From positions 58,290 through 122,289 of the forward strand of contig MESE01000099.1 in assembly GCA_001770855.1 (NCBI GenBank): a stretch of DNA of 64,000 nucleotides. The letters are read 5' to 3'. The stretch is from Burkholderiales bacterium RIFCSPLOWO2_02_FULL_57_36. GTDB taxonomy: Bacteria; Pseudomonadota; Gammaproteobacteria; Burkholderiales; Burkholderiaceae_D. Of this stretch, positions 49,096-57,332 are shown piece after piece. The first letter of the stretch is position 1, and each line of letters opens with the position of its first letter. A program made the translations under genes and the position numbers. Below the pieces are notes generated by a model. It made no database searches and was not told where the DNA came from. It saw nothing but the letters and a program-made list of their open reading frames with translations.

Positions 49096-49137
49096 GACGG
49101 ACGCTACCTCGAAGAACGTCTGTCATTGTTTTTTTTG
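49096..49137 (+). terminator. Terminator after the DUF3501 gene
   Basis: Stem GACGGACG / CGTCTGTC (one G-U pair) with a 13-nt loop, then a run of eight T. It ends 5 nt before the convergent histidine kinase gene. Confidence 0.8.
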
Positions 49138-49141
49138 GGCC

Positions 49142-50503
49142 TTACGCGGCAGCACGATGAACCTTTGCATTGGGTAGCGTAATCTGAACTACCAATCCAC
49201 CTCCGCTGCGGTTGAACAATCGAAGTTTTCCGCCATGGCCCAGTACCACGCGGTCTACGATGGCCAATCCCAATCCGGCGCCGTTGGCTTGCCCTCGCGC
49301 GATATCCATTCGCGTGAACGGGCGTAGCAGATATTCGATATCGCCTTCAGGGACACCGATGCCGTGGTCAGCAATCTCGATCACGGCTTTTCCTGCTTCC
49401 AGGAAACACTTGATGTCGATATTGGTCATTGCCGTTTTAGGCGTCTTACCGTAGCGCCGCGCATTCTCAATCAAATTGTTGATGACGCGCTTCAGATCCG
49501 TTGCATTGCCGCGAATCTCGATGTTTGCGCCTATATCCGTAGCGACCTGGACGGCAGGCAGGCGGGTTGCTTCATATGCCGTGTCGTTGAGCAGCCGACT
49601 CAAATCTAGCGTGGTAAAACTGGTGCTGTCGGTCGGTTTTGCATAGGTAAGAAACTGTCCGATGATCGCATCCATTTGCCCTAGATCCGACTGCATGCCT
49701 TCTCTTGCATTAGTGGGCAAGTTGGCCATTTCCACTTCCAGCAGCATGCGCGATATCGGCGTGCGCAGGTCGTGCGATATGCCGGCCAGGATGACCGCAC
49801 GGTCCGATTCAACCTGATTCAAATCTTCAGCCATCTGGTTGAAACTGCGATTGGCTTCCCTGATTTCAGTCGGTCCTTGTTCCGGCAGTGGCTCAGGATG
49901 CTGACCTTTTGCGATGGCGCGAGCCGCAGCGGTCAACCGTGCCAGCGGCTGGTTGATCAGGCGTGAAATGAATACAGCGCCCACAAGCGACAGGAGAAGT
50001 GTTACCGTTGCCCAGCCTAGCCACTGTATGCCGGAGGTGCGTTCGACGCGTTCGCGTTCCAGCATCAGCCAATATTGATCGTCTTCGATCTTGAAGCTGA
50101 CCCAGAATCCGGCGATATTGTTGACGCTTACCGCAAACTCCGTTTCTGCGCCAAGCCGAGCTCGCACGCTGGATTGAATGACCGGCATCAGTCCGGAATC
50201 CGGCGGTGGTTTGACGATGTCCGTATCCTCGCGCGGATAGATTCGGATGCCTTCGTTGCTGGCAAGTTCGAACAGCAGTTCACGGGTCGATTCGGGCGCC
50301 GAATGGGTCAGGGCGGAACGTGTGATGGTGACCATCGATATCACCTGCGCGGCAATCTGGTTTGCCCGCGGCGTCCGTTCCACCATACGAAAGCTTGCTA
50401 CCCACGCAGCCATGCTTGCCGCAATCAGGAACGCAAGCAAGACGAAGGTGCGCCAAAACAAGCCGCTTTTCAGCCAGACGAGCTGATTTTGTGCGAGAGG
50501 CAT
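49142..50503 (-). CDS. EnvZ-type sensor histidine kinase (RisS-like)
   Basis: 453 aa. Two membrane helices (about 14-38 and 160-180) enclose a ~120-residue periplasmic domain; then HAMP, HisKA with the phospho-acceptor His244 in AGISHDLRTPISRM, and HATPase (NLIENARRYG, DHGIGVPEG, GAGLGLAIV). Same operon as the OmpR-type regulator upstream (32-nt gap). It resembles the Bordetella RisS kinase, so it may respond to osmotic or envelope signals; the signal is inferred. Confidence 0.93.
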   Translation of the reverse strand: MPLAQNQLVWLKSGLFWRTFVLLAFLIAASMAAWVASFRMVERTPRANQIAAQVISMVTITRSALTHSAPESTRELLFELASNEGIRIYPREDTDIVKPPPDSGLMPVIQSSVRARLGAETEFAVSVNNIAGFWVSFKIEDDQYWLMLERERVERTSGIQWLGWATVTLLLSLVGAVFISRLINQPLARLTAAARAIAKGQHPEPLPEQGPTEIREANRSFNQMAEDLNQVESDRAVILAGISHDLRTPISRMLLEVEMANLPTNAREGMQSDLGQMDAIIGQFLTYAKPTDSTSFTTLDLSRLLNDTAYEATRLPAVQVATDIGANIEIRGNATDLKRVINNLIENARRYGKTPKTAMTNIDIKCFLEAGKAVIEIADHGIGVPEGDIEYLLRPFTRMDIARGQANGAGLGLAIVDRVVLGHGGKLRLFNRSGGGLVVQITLPNAKVHRAAA

Positions 50504-50535
50504 TCGATTTAGGTTTGCGGCGTACAGGGAGCCGT

Positions 50536-51291
50536 TTAACGCGGCTGACCTTCAGGGATGAACACGTAGCCCAAACCCCAAACCGTTTGAATATAGAGTG
50601 GATTGGATGGGTCCGGTTCAATCAGTTTGCGTAAACGGGAAATCTGCACGTCGAGGCTGCGATCGAATACTTCGTACTCGCGGCCGCGTGCCAATTCCAT
50701 TAATTTTTCGCGCGACAATGGTTGACGTGCATGGCGCGCAAAGACTTTCAAAACTGAAAATTCACCGGTTGTCAGCGAAATTGATTCGCCGTTTTTTCTA
50801 AGCGTACGTGTGCCGAGATCAAGTATAAAATCACCGAACGTGAACGTCTGCGGCGTTTCGGAGGGTGCTCCCGGCGCTTCTTCCGGCCCGATACGGCGCA
50901 ATACCGCGCTGATTCGTGCGACGAGTTCTCGCGGATTGAACGGCTTCGCAAGGTAGTCGTCCGCCCCCATTTCAAGCCCGACGATCCGATCGACATCCTC
51001 GCCTTTTGCAGTGAGCATGATGATCGGCGTCTGATCGCCGGCCCCGCGCAAACGCCGGCAAATCGACAGACCGTCTTCGCCCGGGAGCATCAGGTCGAGT
51101 ACCAGCAAGTCGTAGCGTTCGCGCAGCCAAAGCTTGTTCATTGCCTGGGCATTTTCAGCGGTTACGACATGAAATCCCTGTTCCGTCAAATAGCGCCGGA
51201 GCAAATCCCGCAGGCGAATATCGTCGTCGACGACAAGAATCTTGGCTTGATGAGGTTGGTCTTTGCCGGTTACTGGATTTGTAGTATTCAT
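50536..51291 (-). CDS. ompR: OmpR-family response regulator (RisA/OmpR-like)
   Basis: 251 aa: receiver domain with acidic pocket VVDDD (about 20-24) and phospho-acceptor Asp66 (DLLVLDLMLP), linker with a PGAPSE hinge, and winged-helix DNA-binding domain (KLMELARGREYEVFDRSLDVQ). OmpR/RisA type. A direct repeat set fitting an OmpR-like operator lies 50-75 nt upstream of its start, suggesting self-regulation. Confidence 0.95.
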   Translation of the reverse strand: MNTTNPVTGKDQPHQAKILVVDDDIRLRDLLRRYLTEQGFHVVTAENAQAMNKLWLRERYDLLVLDLMLPGEDGLSICRRLRGAGDQTPIIMLTAKGEDVDRIVGLEMGADDYLAKPFNPRELVARISAVLRRIGPEEAPGAPSETPQTFTFGDFILDLGTRTLRKNGESISLTTGEFSVLKVFARHARQPLSREKLMELARGREYEVFDRSLDVQISRLRKLIEPDPSNPLYIQTVWGLGYVFIPEGQPR

Positions 51292-51343
51292 GTCGCTATG
51301 GTAACGTCAGAAAAGGCGCTTTGAACATTGATAATACAAGGCA

Positions 51344-51367
51344 TTACAAAGTGTTACATACTTTACT
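51344..51367. promoter_or_regulatory. OmpR-type direct repeats TTACA
   Basis: TTACA at 51344-51348 and again at 51354-51358 (exactly 10 nt apart), with a third TTACT at 51363-51367. One-helical-turn spacing is typical of OmpR/PhoB-family binding sites. It lies between the response regulator gene (minus) and the small exported protein (plus), so it could control both. Confidence 0.55.
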
Positions 51368-51456
51368 GAAATCGTGTTATGAGATGAAATAAAGCGGCCT
51401 ACACTTTGGTCTTGTGGTGAAGTCCTGCCACGCGAGCGTTGCGAAAGAAATCCGTT

Positions 51457-51756
51457 ATGAACATGCTGATGAAAAAGATCGTTTTGTCCTTGATGCTATT
51501 AGCTAGTACGTTATCCGTATTTGCAAATCCGGGGCAACCTCGGGCCGAGCACGAGGCTGTTCGTGCGGTGCGTCAGGAGCAAGCTGGAGCCGCAAGAAAC
51601 GATCCTCAAGCGGCGCGAAACTTTCAATATCCGGAATCTAATCGATCTTCCGAAGAAGGCTTAAAGAAAAATAACAAGCTTTCGCCTGAAGAACGGCGCG
51701 TATTGCGGCAACAAATCAATGAGGCGGGTCAAGACCTTTATACCCGCAAACCTTGA
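51457..51756 (+). CDS. Small exported protein of unknown function
   Basis: 99 aa with a signal peptide (MNMLMKKIVLSLMLLASTLS, cleavage likely after VFA). The mature protein is polar, with RQEQAGAARNDPQAARNFQY and a conserved-looking C-terminal LSPEERRVLRQQINEAGQDL helix. I use ATG 51457; the frame can open earlier at TTG 51439. It diverges from the OmpR-like gene across the putative operator, so it may belong to that regulon. Confidence 0.75.
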   Translation: MNMLMKKIVLSLMLLASTLSVFANPGQPRAEHEAVRAVRQEQAGAARNDPQAARNFQYPESNRSSEEGLKKNNKLSPEERRVLRQQINEAGQDLYTRKP

Positions 51757-52271
51757 ATTGAAATGTCGTGCGAAGTAATTTAGGGGTAACTTGGATTCAA
51801 TATAAGTAAGTGGTTGAATTAGTGGTAAGGCGGGCCTGTCAGATTTTTTGCCAAGAGTGAGCGCGCTGCCGCCATGCCCGCCTCTTGCAATGCTCGCATC
51901 GCAGTCGCATCTGCCGCCTCGGTTCCTTTTTTTTCAAGTGGAGAGGACAGTAGTTCTCCACAAAATCCCTGCCATGTCATCCCGCTCCTACCGTTGAAAC
52001 GCGCAACTATTCCCCGTGAGGGTTCTAAACGGCGGCACAATTTGGCGAAAGACCTACCGGCTACACTTCAATCGGTAGAGTGGCAATTATTTGCATGGCA
52101 TTCCTGCGATGCAATAGTTCGCCCGTCTAGTCAGCAAAATCTTGTCTAAAAGCCTGCTTTCATTGCAAAACCAGATAATCACGGTGTCGGGAAATGCAAT
52201 GAATTAAAATGTCTTCCGACAATGAAAGAAAGCGCTGGGTCATCCGCGCATGTAGTAATAGCGGAGCATAA
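51757..52271. other. 515-bp gap with one doubtful small minus-strand gene
   Basis: No recognisable domain. The best candidate is a 53-codon minus-strand frame at 51819-51980 beginning ATG with GGAG 4 nt upstream; its composition looks protein-like (EKKGTEAADATAMRALQEAG). Nothing else was seen. Confidence 0.4.
51819..51980 (-). CDS. Possible small protein, 53 aa
   Basis: Minus-strand frame starting at ATG 51980 with GGAG just upstream (GGTAGGAGCGGG). The predicted product is alanine-rich with a plausible amphipathic helix (ADATAMRALQEAGMAAARSL). The frame extends to 52040 without a start as good. No family recognised; this could be chance. Confidence 0.3.
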   Translation of the reverse strand: MTWQGFCGELLSSPLEKKGTEAADATAMRALQEAGMAAARSLLAKNLTGPPYH

Positions 52272-52637
52272 ATGGCAAAAACAATACTTGCAGTCGACGA
52301 TTCTGCTTCACTGCGGCAGATGGTGGTATTCAGTTTGAAGGCCGCAGGCTACCAGGTTACTGAGGCAGTTGATGGGCAAGATGGTTTGGAAAAAGCGCGG
52401 AATCAAATCTTCGATCTGGTATTGACCGATCAGAACATGCCTCGCATGGATGGCCTTGCATTGATAAAATCGCTGCGCGTATTGCCTGGCTATCAGCATG
52501 TGCCGATCTTGATGCTGACCACGGAAGCCAGCGACGAAATGAAAATGAAGGGAAAGATGGCGGGCGCCAACGGCTGGCTTGTAAAGCCGTTCGACCCGCA
52601 ACGCTTGACTGGGGTTGTAAAAAAGATCATTGGTTGA
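52272..52637 (+). CDS. CheY-like single-domain response regulator
   Basis: 121-aa receiver domain with acidic pair Asp9-Asp10, phospho-acceptor Asp53 (LVLTDQNMPRMDG), conserved threonine in MLTTEAS and lysine in LVKPFDP. It has no output domain and no kinase or chemotaxis gene next to it. The closest recognisable type is CheY of chemotaxis-like clusters. Confidence 0.92.
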   Translation: MAKTILAVDDSASLRQMVVFSLKAAGYQVTEAVDGQDGLEKARNQIFDLVLTDQNMPRMDGLALIKSLRVLPGYQHVPILMLTTEASDEMKMKGKMAGANGWLVKPFDPQRLTGVVKKIIG

Positions 52638-52727
52638 GTTGAAAGAAAATCGCTCAGCAAGAATAGCCGGGCAGTGAAATCTAGCGCTTCCAAAATGAGT
52701 TGTAGTAGTGCTATAATTTCGTTTTAC

Positions 52728-52804
52728 GCGGCTGTAGCTCAGCTGGATAGAGTACTTGGCTACGAACCAAGGGGTCGTGGGTTCGATTCCTGCCAGCCGC
52801 ACCA
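52728..52804 (+). tRNA. tRNA-Arg (ACG), island attachment site
   Basis: 77-nt cloverleaf: acceptor GCGGCTG / CAGCCGC, anticodon loop CTACGAA with ACG, T loop TTCGATT, encoded CCA. TATAAT at 52712-52717 is a likely -10. The last 48 nt (52757-52804) are repeated at 54503-54550 with 2 changes, so this gene served as an integration site. Confidence 0.97.
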
Positions 52805-52822
52805 GTATTGCAGTAGTAAATC

Positions 52823-52863
52823 AAGGACTTAGAAGATTCATGCTTCTAAGTCCTTTTTCTTTT
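52823..52863 (+). terminator. Terminator after tRNA-Arg
   Basis: 13-nt perfect stem AAGGACTTAGAAG / CTTCTAAGTCCTT with a 7-nt loop and a T-rich tail. It lies just inside the left end of the integrated island. Confidence 0.88.
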
Positions 52864-52895
52864 GCGTGACTTTCTGCGTAACTTTTTCCGACCTG

Positions 52896-53434
52896 CTAGC
52901 CATTTGCCACTCGCAGCAAGGTCGGCGTGTCCCGCGTGTTAGCCACCAGATTCGCCATTTCCACCAGTCGCGCTATGGTCGGCGTTGCGTAATGCTCCGA
53001 CATTTTGCTGATGGCGTGCCCCATCAAAACAGCGCGGTCTTCTTTGATACGCTCACATCCCGCAACCGCTGCCCATATGTGTGCCGAAGGTCATGTACAC
53101 GCACCTGCGTGAGGTTTGCGCGACTTCTTGCCTTCTGTCACGCGGTGTTGTTGATGATTTCCACGCGCTTCGGTTCCATCACCTTATTTTCATTTCGATA
53201 CGCAAAAACATACTCTGCGTGGATATCCCGGCACGACTCGACTACGTTCATTGCAACATCGTTCAGGATGGCGACGTGCGGACGTTTCCCCTTGAACTCC
53301 GATGCAGGCACCAAAAACGCGCTGCGCTTGAGTTCGGGAATATGCCACTCCCAACGCCAGCGCAAGCCACACACATTATCATCTCGCAGTCCGGTATTCA
53401 CGGCAAACAGCGCCATGCGTTCCAGGGCGGCGGC
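52896..53434 (-). pseudogene. Tyrosine recombinase (integrase) remnant, C-terminal part
   Basis: Reads, in pieces, like the catalytic domain of a phage-type tyrosine integrase. The first catalytic arginine is in FAVNTGLRDDNV, the HxxR box HDLRHTYGQR is at 53078-53095, the third histidine is in LMGHAIS and the tyrosine in SEHYATPT. It is broken by a stop (TGA where NNTAWQ is expected, at 53138-53140) and by a one-base deletion near 53045. The N-terminal half is missing and fused to an hsdR fragment. Orientation towards tRNA-Arg is as expected. Confidence 0.85.
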
Positions 53435-53574
53435 AATTCGGCAAAACTACGCTGCTCAGCAATCTCAAATGGACTGTCGCTCCAACCCGCCGCTTGAATC
53501 GCCGGAGTCACGAATTCACGACAGGTGTCTGCTTCGCTGAACTCAAGTGGATTGGGCTGGTTGTTGACCGTCAT
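53398..53574 (-). pseudogene. HsdR (type I restriction) N-terminal fragment joined to integrase sequence
   Basis: 58 codons from ATG 53574, preceded by GGAAG. The first ~45 residues contain EADTCREFVTPAIQAAGWSD and IAEQRSF, the N-terminal signature of type I restriction endonuclease subunits; the frame then runs into integrase sequence and stops. It is the scar of a deletion that joined hsdR to int. Whether the short product is made is unknown. Confidence 0.7.
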
Positions 53575-53633
53575 TGCTTCCTTTGTGGCTTTTTGTAATT
53601 CACTGCTTCATGAGCAAGTGCAGTTTTACTTTT

Positions 53634-53963
53634 CTAAGAAACTCGCAAAAGTCGGCGTGTAAGTAGTGCATTCATATCTCGCCGCGAATCGACGATGATG
53701 TGAATATAAATCGTATCCTGTCGCACTTCGTAAATGATGCGATTCAATCCTGAAACAACCTGCCTGTACTGGCTGAGGTTAAGCTTCTCAAGCTCTTCTG
53801 GAATAGGACCTGCAAGGGGAAAATCTTGCAAATTACGGATCGATTCTTTTAACTTGGCGTAAGTATTCCGCCAAATTTTGTGTGAGAAATTCTTGACGAT
53901 ATAAGCTCTGAGGTCATTAAGATCGTGTTCCGCCGATTCGAGGATGACGATTTTCAGGCTCAT
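53634..53963 (-). CDS. RelE/ParE-family toxin
   Basis: 109 aa of the ParE/RelE fold (ESAEHDLNDLRAYIVKNFS, FPLAGPIPEEL, YRQVVSGLNRIIYEV and HIIVDSRRD), a translation- or gyrase-targeting toxin. The start overlaps the antitoxin stop by one base (TGATG), the usual coupling. It is intact, unlike the integrase, so it may stabilise the island. Confidence 0.9.
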   Translation of the reverse strand: MSLKIVILESAEHDLNDLRAYIVKNFSHKIWRNTYAKLKESIRNLQDFPLAGPIPEELEKLNLSQYRQVVSGLNRIIYEVRQDTIYIHIIVDSRRDMNALLTRRLLRVS

Positions 53964-54232
53964 CAGTGGTCAGTCTTATCCAGTTCGGCAAATACGTCTT
54001 CTGCATCGCGAAACTTGCCTTGCTCGATCTCACGATTGCCTAAAGCCAGAATTTTCAAAAGTGCGAGCGTTTCTTCCTGTTCTTCGTAGCTTTTCACATC
54101 CATGACTACCAGCTTGGCTTCACCGTTTTGTGTAATCAACATAGGTTCACGATTTTCAGAGATGTCTTTAACGATCTCGGCGGCATGGCTTTTAAGGTAA
54201 CTGATAGGTTTTACCTGGGTGGAAAATTTCAC
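53963..54232 (-). CDS. Phd/YefM-family antitoxin
   Basis: 89 aa with the Phd/YefM N-terminal DNA-binding domain (VKPISYLKSHAAEIVKDISE, EPMLITQNGEAKLVVMDVKS) and an acidic, flexible C-terminus that would clasp the toxin. First gene of the operon; it also acts as autorepressor in this family. Confidence 0.9.
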   Translation of the reverse strand: MKFSTQVKPISYLKSHAAEIVKDISENREPMLITQNGEAKLVVMDVKSYEEQEETLALLKILALGNREIEQGKFRDAEDVFAELDKTDH

Positions 54233-54502
54233 GATCTCACCTCTGATGAAAATATTGGAAGACTAATTTTAGTCTAAATTAAGTCCTGCGCACAGCCAAT
54301 ATTTGGGGCACACGTTTTTCATTTGGCTACGACAATATTTCAGGTCAGATCAGCACGCATCTCAAATCCATTGAAGTATGAAAATGAAAACCTGCGTGAC
54401 TTTTGCGTGACTGTCTCACGCATTCCCCTGCGCCTCTATGCAAGACCTACACAATGGGCATTGCTAAGTCATTGATTTAAAATGAATTCAAACTCTTTGG
54501 TG

Positions 54503-54550
54503 TGGCTACGAACCAAGGGGGCGTGGGTTCGGTTCCTGCCAGCCGCACCA
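54503..54550 (+). repeat. Duplicated 3' end of tRNA-Arg (attR)
   Basis: 48 nt matching the 3' part of tRNA-Arg (52757-52804) at 46 of 48 positions, from TGGCTACGAACC to the CCA end. It lacks the 5' half and cannot be a tRNA. The pair defines a 1.7-kb island. Confidence 0.92.
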
Positions 54551-54568
54551 TAATACTGCTGTAAATTC

Positions 54569-54606
54569 AACGGGTTCGCGTTTTATACGCTAACCCGTTT
54601 GTTTTG
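54569..54606 (+). terminator. Terminator right of the island (original tRNA terminator)
   Basis: AACGGGTT / AACCCGTT outer stem with an inner GCGT/ACGC, then TTGTTTT. It follows the duplicated tRNA end, so it is likely the ancestral tRNA-Arg terminator displaced by integration. Confidence 0.75.
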
Positions 54607-54737
54607 GTGCGGTAAATTTTGTCAACACAGCTTCCGGCATCCGGCTTTGCACAATGGTCGTGCTGCTCAAGTTATTTAAAGATAGCGTCACCACTTCCTC
54701 TCCCGGGACGGATCTTTAGTGAATGCTATACGCAGTT

Positions 54738-56153
54738 TCAGATCGCAAAAAATATCTGAAAAAATGCCATGCCCCAAATCAGGTTGATCAGCGCTAGTGA
54801 CAGCGTATAGACGGAAAATGCCGTCAACCGGCGCATCGCCGAACTTGCGCTGCTGATCAGTCGCCAGCCCAGCCAGGCCGAGAATCCGCTTCCCGCTGTC
54901 AGCAGCAGGACTCTGATTACTGGCACCCACTCAAGCGAAATTCTTTCAGCCTTCAGATGCGCCAGCGTGAGCATCGACAATCCTAGAAAGATACTGACCC
55001 CGGCAAGCGGCACCAGCGCAAGCGCGAGGCGCTGCCAGGATAGCGCCGTCCGGCTCGCAATCCGTGCGGCCAGCCAGAGCGGAACCAGAACCGCGGCACC
55101 CAGCGCAATGCCGCCACCGAGAATGAATGCAAGAATGCCGATGCCATCGAGCCAGGTGAAGACGTCGTTGGCGGCCGGGTAGTGCGTCAGCAGCCACCAT
55201 GGCGCGTTGTCCTGCAACAGTGCAAATGAATCGCGCTCGATCAGCCAACCGGCCGCGATAATCTTCATGTGCACGAACCAGCGACTGGACGACCATAAAA
55301 AGGCCGCGGTGGCAATGCCGATCACGCCGAAAATAAGAATTATCGCTTCCTGGCTGGTGACGTCCCTGTTGCGGTTGTTCAGAATCTCGCTCGCGGGGCT
55401 ACGGCCGGCCAGTTGCACGGCGCCCCGGTAATCGCTGCATCGGCCGCATGCATGGCAAGCTGACGCACTTTTCATGTGGCGGATATCAATCAGCGGCGCG
55501 CAATTTACCATCGGTACCCGTTCCGCGTTGCGTTTCCACGCATCTTCATCGACGCGGAAATGCAGCGGCGCGATTTTCGCGAGCAGTGCAAAAACGCCGC
55601 TGGCCGGACACAGATAGCGGCACCAGACGCGTTTGCCCTTGCCGTAAATGAAGCCGACCGCGACTGCCGCAACCGTCGAGCCGCCCAGCACCAGCAAGGC
55701 CGCTTGCGGATATTCGTAGACGCTGATCAGCTGGCCGTACACAGTGGTGCAGACGAATGCGGTGAAAGGCCAGCCGCTCCAGCGCATCCAGCGCGGGATG
55801 GCACGGCCGAGGCCATGCCGGCTGGCGAATTCGGTCAACGCGCCTTCAGGACAGAACACGCCGCACCAGGCGCGCCCGAGCAGCATCGTGCTCAGCATGA
55901 CGAAGGGCCACCATATGCCCCAGAACATGAATTGTGCAAACAACCTGAGATTGGCATACAGATGCGCATCATCGGCGGGGATCGGCCTGAAGGCGGGAAT
56001 CACCAGCAGCGACAGATAGAAGATAATGACGGCCCATTGAATTGCGATAATTACACGGCGATGGCGCGCCATTGCCGTGCCGATTCTGGCGAGCACATTG
56101 CCACCGGATTTTCCGGCGGCGGAGCAACTGACAGTGGCCGACATCTCATGCAT
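54738..56153 (-). CDS. ftrD: FtrD-like polyferredoxin membrane protein
   Basis: 471 aa integral membrane protein of the NapH/RdxA type with several helices. Two cysteine clusters (CRYLCPASGVFAL and CHACGRCSDYRG) bind [4Fe-4S] centres, and an earlier Cys (FCPEGALTEF) is present. In FtrABCD systems this protein shuttles electrons for Fe(II) uptake. Last gene of the operon, 37 nt after the FTR1 permease. Confidence 0.85.
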   Translation of the reverse strand: MHEMSATVSCSAAGKSGGNVLARIGTAMARHRRVIIAIQWAVIIFYLSLLVIPAFRPIPADDAHLYANLRLFAQFMFWGIWWPFVMLSTMLLGRAWCGVFCPEGALTEFASRHGLGRAIPRWMRWSGWPFTAFVCTTVYGQLISVYEYPQAALLVLGGSTVAAVAVGFIYGKGKRVWCRYLCPASGVFALLAKIAPLHFRVDEDAWKRNAERVPMVNCAPLIDIRHMKSASACHACGRCSDYRGAVQLAGRSPASEILNNRNRDVTSQEAIILIFGVIGIATAAFLWSSSRWFVHMKIIAAGWLIERDSFALLQDNAPWWLLTHYPAANDVFTWLDGIGILAFILGGGIALGAAVLVPLWLAARIASRTALSWQRLALALVPLAGVSIFLGLSMLTLAHLKAERISLEWVPVIRVLLLTAGSGFSAWLGWRLISSASSAMRRLTAFSVYTLSLALINLIWGMAFFQIFFAI

Positions 56154-56190
56154 GACGGTTCAGTCGCCTTCGCATGATGACGACGCCGAT

Positions 56191-56955
56191 TCAATACGCG
56201 ACATAGACTGCCACCAGCATCAGCGATGGGCGCGCCCGGTAGCCGGTGAAGGCCGACAGCAGGATGCCCGAAGTGCTGCCGTCCTCGATCAGGGTCGACG
56301 TATCCCAGAATGGATCGATCATCGGCGGCAGCCAGCCCATGCCGATCATGCGGTCAGTGCCGGTCGCCAGCAACGCGACTGCAAACAGCAGAAGCAAGAA
56401 CCCGCTGACACGGAAGAATTGGCGATAGTCGAGATAGCGCAGTCCGCGATTGACGGTCCATGCGGTCAGCGCTGCCAGTATCATTCCGGCGCCGGCACCG
56501 ATCGCCACGACTACACCGTGCTGCTCTTCCAGTTGCATGCCATAAAGGAAAATGACCGTTTCCGCGCCTTCCCGGGCGATTGCGAGCGCGGCGATGGCGG
56601 CAATGCCGATCATGCCGAAACGTGCTGCCGCGCGGGTGACTTCACGTTCCAGGCTTTGCTTCATTTCACGTCCGTGCTTTTGCATCCACCACACCATTTG
56701 CACGATCAAGGCGGCAGCGATGAACAGCATTGCGGTTTGAAACCATTCCAGCGCTTCGCCGGCCAGTTCGTTCTGCACTGCCAGTATGGCCCAGCCCAAA
56801 GCGACGGCCAGTCCGAGGCCGGCGCCGACGCCGATCCAAAGCGCGCGCATGTCCGATCCGCTGTGATCGTTGCGCTTGAGCCATGCATAAAGCACGCCGA
56901 TTACCAGCATGGCTTCGATGCTTTCGCGCCATACAATGAACAGTGAATTCAACAT
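56191..56955 (-). CDS. ftrC: FTR1-family ferrous iron permease
   Basis: 254 aa, seven-helix permease. Both REXXE-type motifs are present: RESIE (10-14) and REGAE (128-132). These glutamates ligate iron in FTR1/EfeU transporters. It lies 9 nt after the cupredoxin gene. Confidence 0.92.
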   Translation of the reverse strand: MLNSLFIVWRESIEAMLVIGVLYAWLKRNDHSGSDMRALWIGVGAGLGLAVALGWAILAVQNELAGEALEWFQTAMLFIAAALIVQMVWWMQKHGREMKQSLEREVTRAAARFGMIGIAAIAALAIAREGAETVIFLYGMQLEEQHGVVVAIGAGAGMILAALTAWTVNRGLRYLDYRQFFRVSGFLLLLFAVALLATGTDRMIGMGWLPPMIDPFWDTSTLIEDGSTSGILLSAFTGYRARPSLMLVAVYVAY

Positions 56956-56964
56956 GGATCTCTC

Positions 56965-57324
56965 CTATTTGGCAACAATCCGGCCTTGCGCGGTATTCGG
57001 GTGAAATTCACCGAAAAACTTGTATGAGCCCGGCTTGATCGGCTGGAAAATCAGGAAGCTGGAAGCGCCCGGCCCCAGCACCTTTTCCTTGCGCAACTCG
57101 ATGCTCTCAAACTCTTCGGCGCCGGGTCCTTCGTTCTTCAGCAGCAGGCGGAATTTGGTGTTGGCCGACACTTCGATCGTTTCAGGCACGAAGCGGCCGG
57201 CGCGCATCACCAGCGTATAGGTGGGCAATTCCCCTGCATATAGTGGTACGGCCGGCGCCAGCGCAAGCACGGCGATTGGCGCAACGATCAACTTGCGCAG
57301 CAGCGGGCCAAGAGCGATGGACAT
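56965..57324 (-). CDS. ftrB: Periplasmic cupredoxin-domain protein (FtrB/EfeO-like)
   Basis: 119 aa with a signal peptide (ending near PLYAGELP) and a cupredoxin domain (FVPETIEVSANTKFRLLLKN, FGEFHPNTAQ). I use ATG 57324, with GAGG six nt upstream; the TTG start at 57336 overlaps the porin stop. Thought to help oxidise Fe(II) for the permease. Confidence 0.85.
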   Translation of the reverse strand: MSIALGPLLRKLIVAPIAVLALAPAVPLYAGELPTYTLVMRAGRFVPETIEVSANTKFRLLLKNEGPGAEEFESIELRKEKVLGPGASSFLIFQPIKPGSYKFFGEFHPNTAQGRIVAK

Positions 57325-57332
57325 GATGCGCC

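Noticed and set aside
54503..54550. A second tRNA-Arg gene
   Set aside because: Only the 3' half is present; there is no matching acceptor 5' strand or D arm, so it is an attachment-site duplicate.
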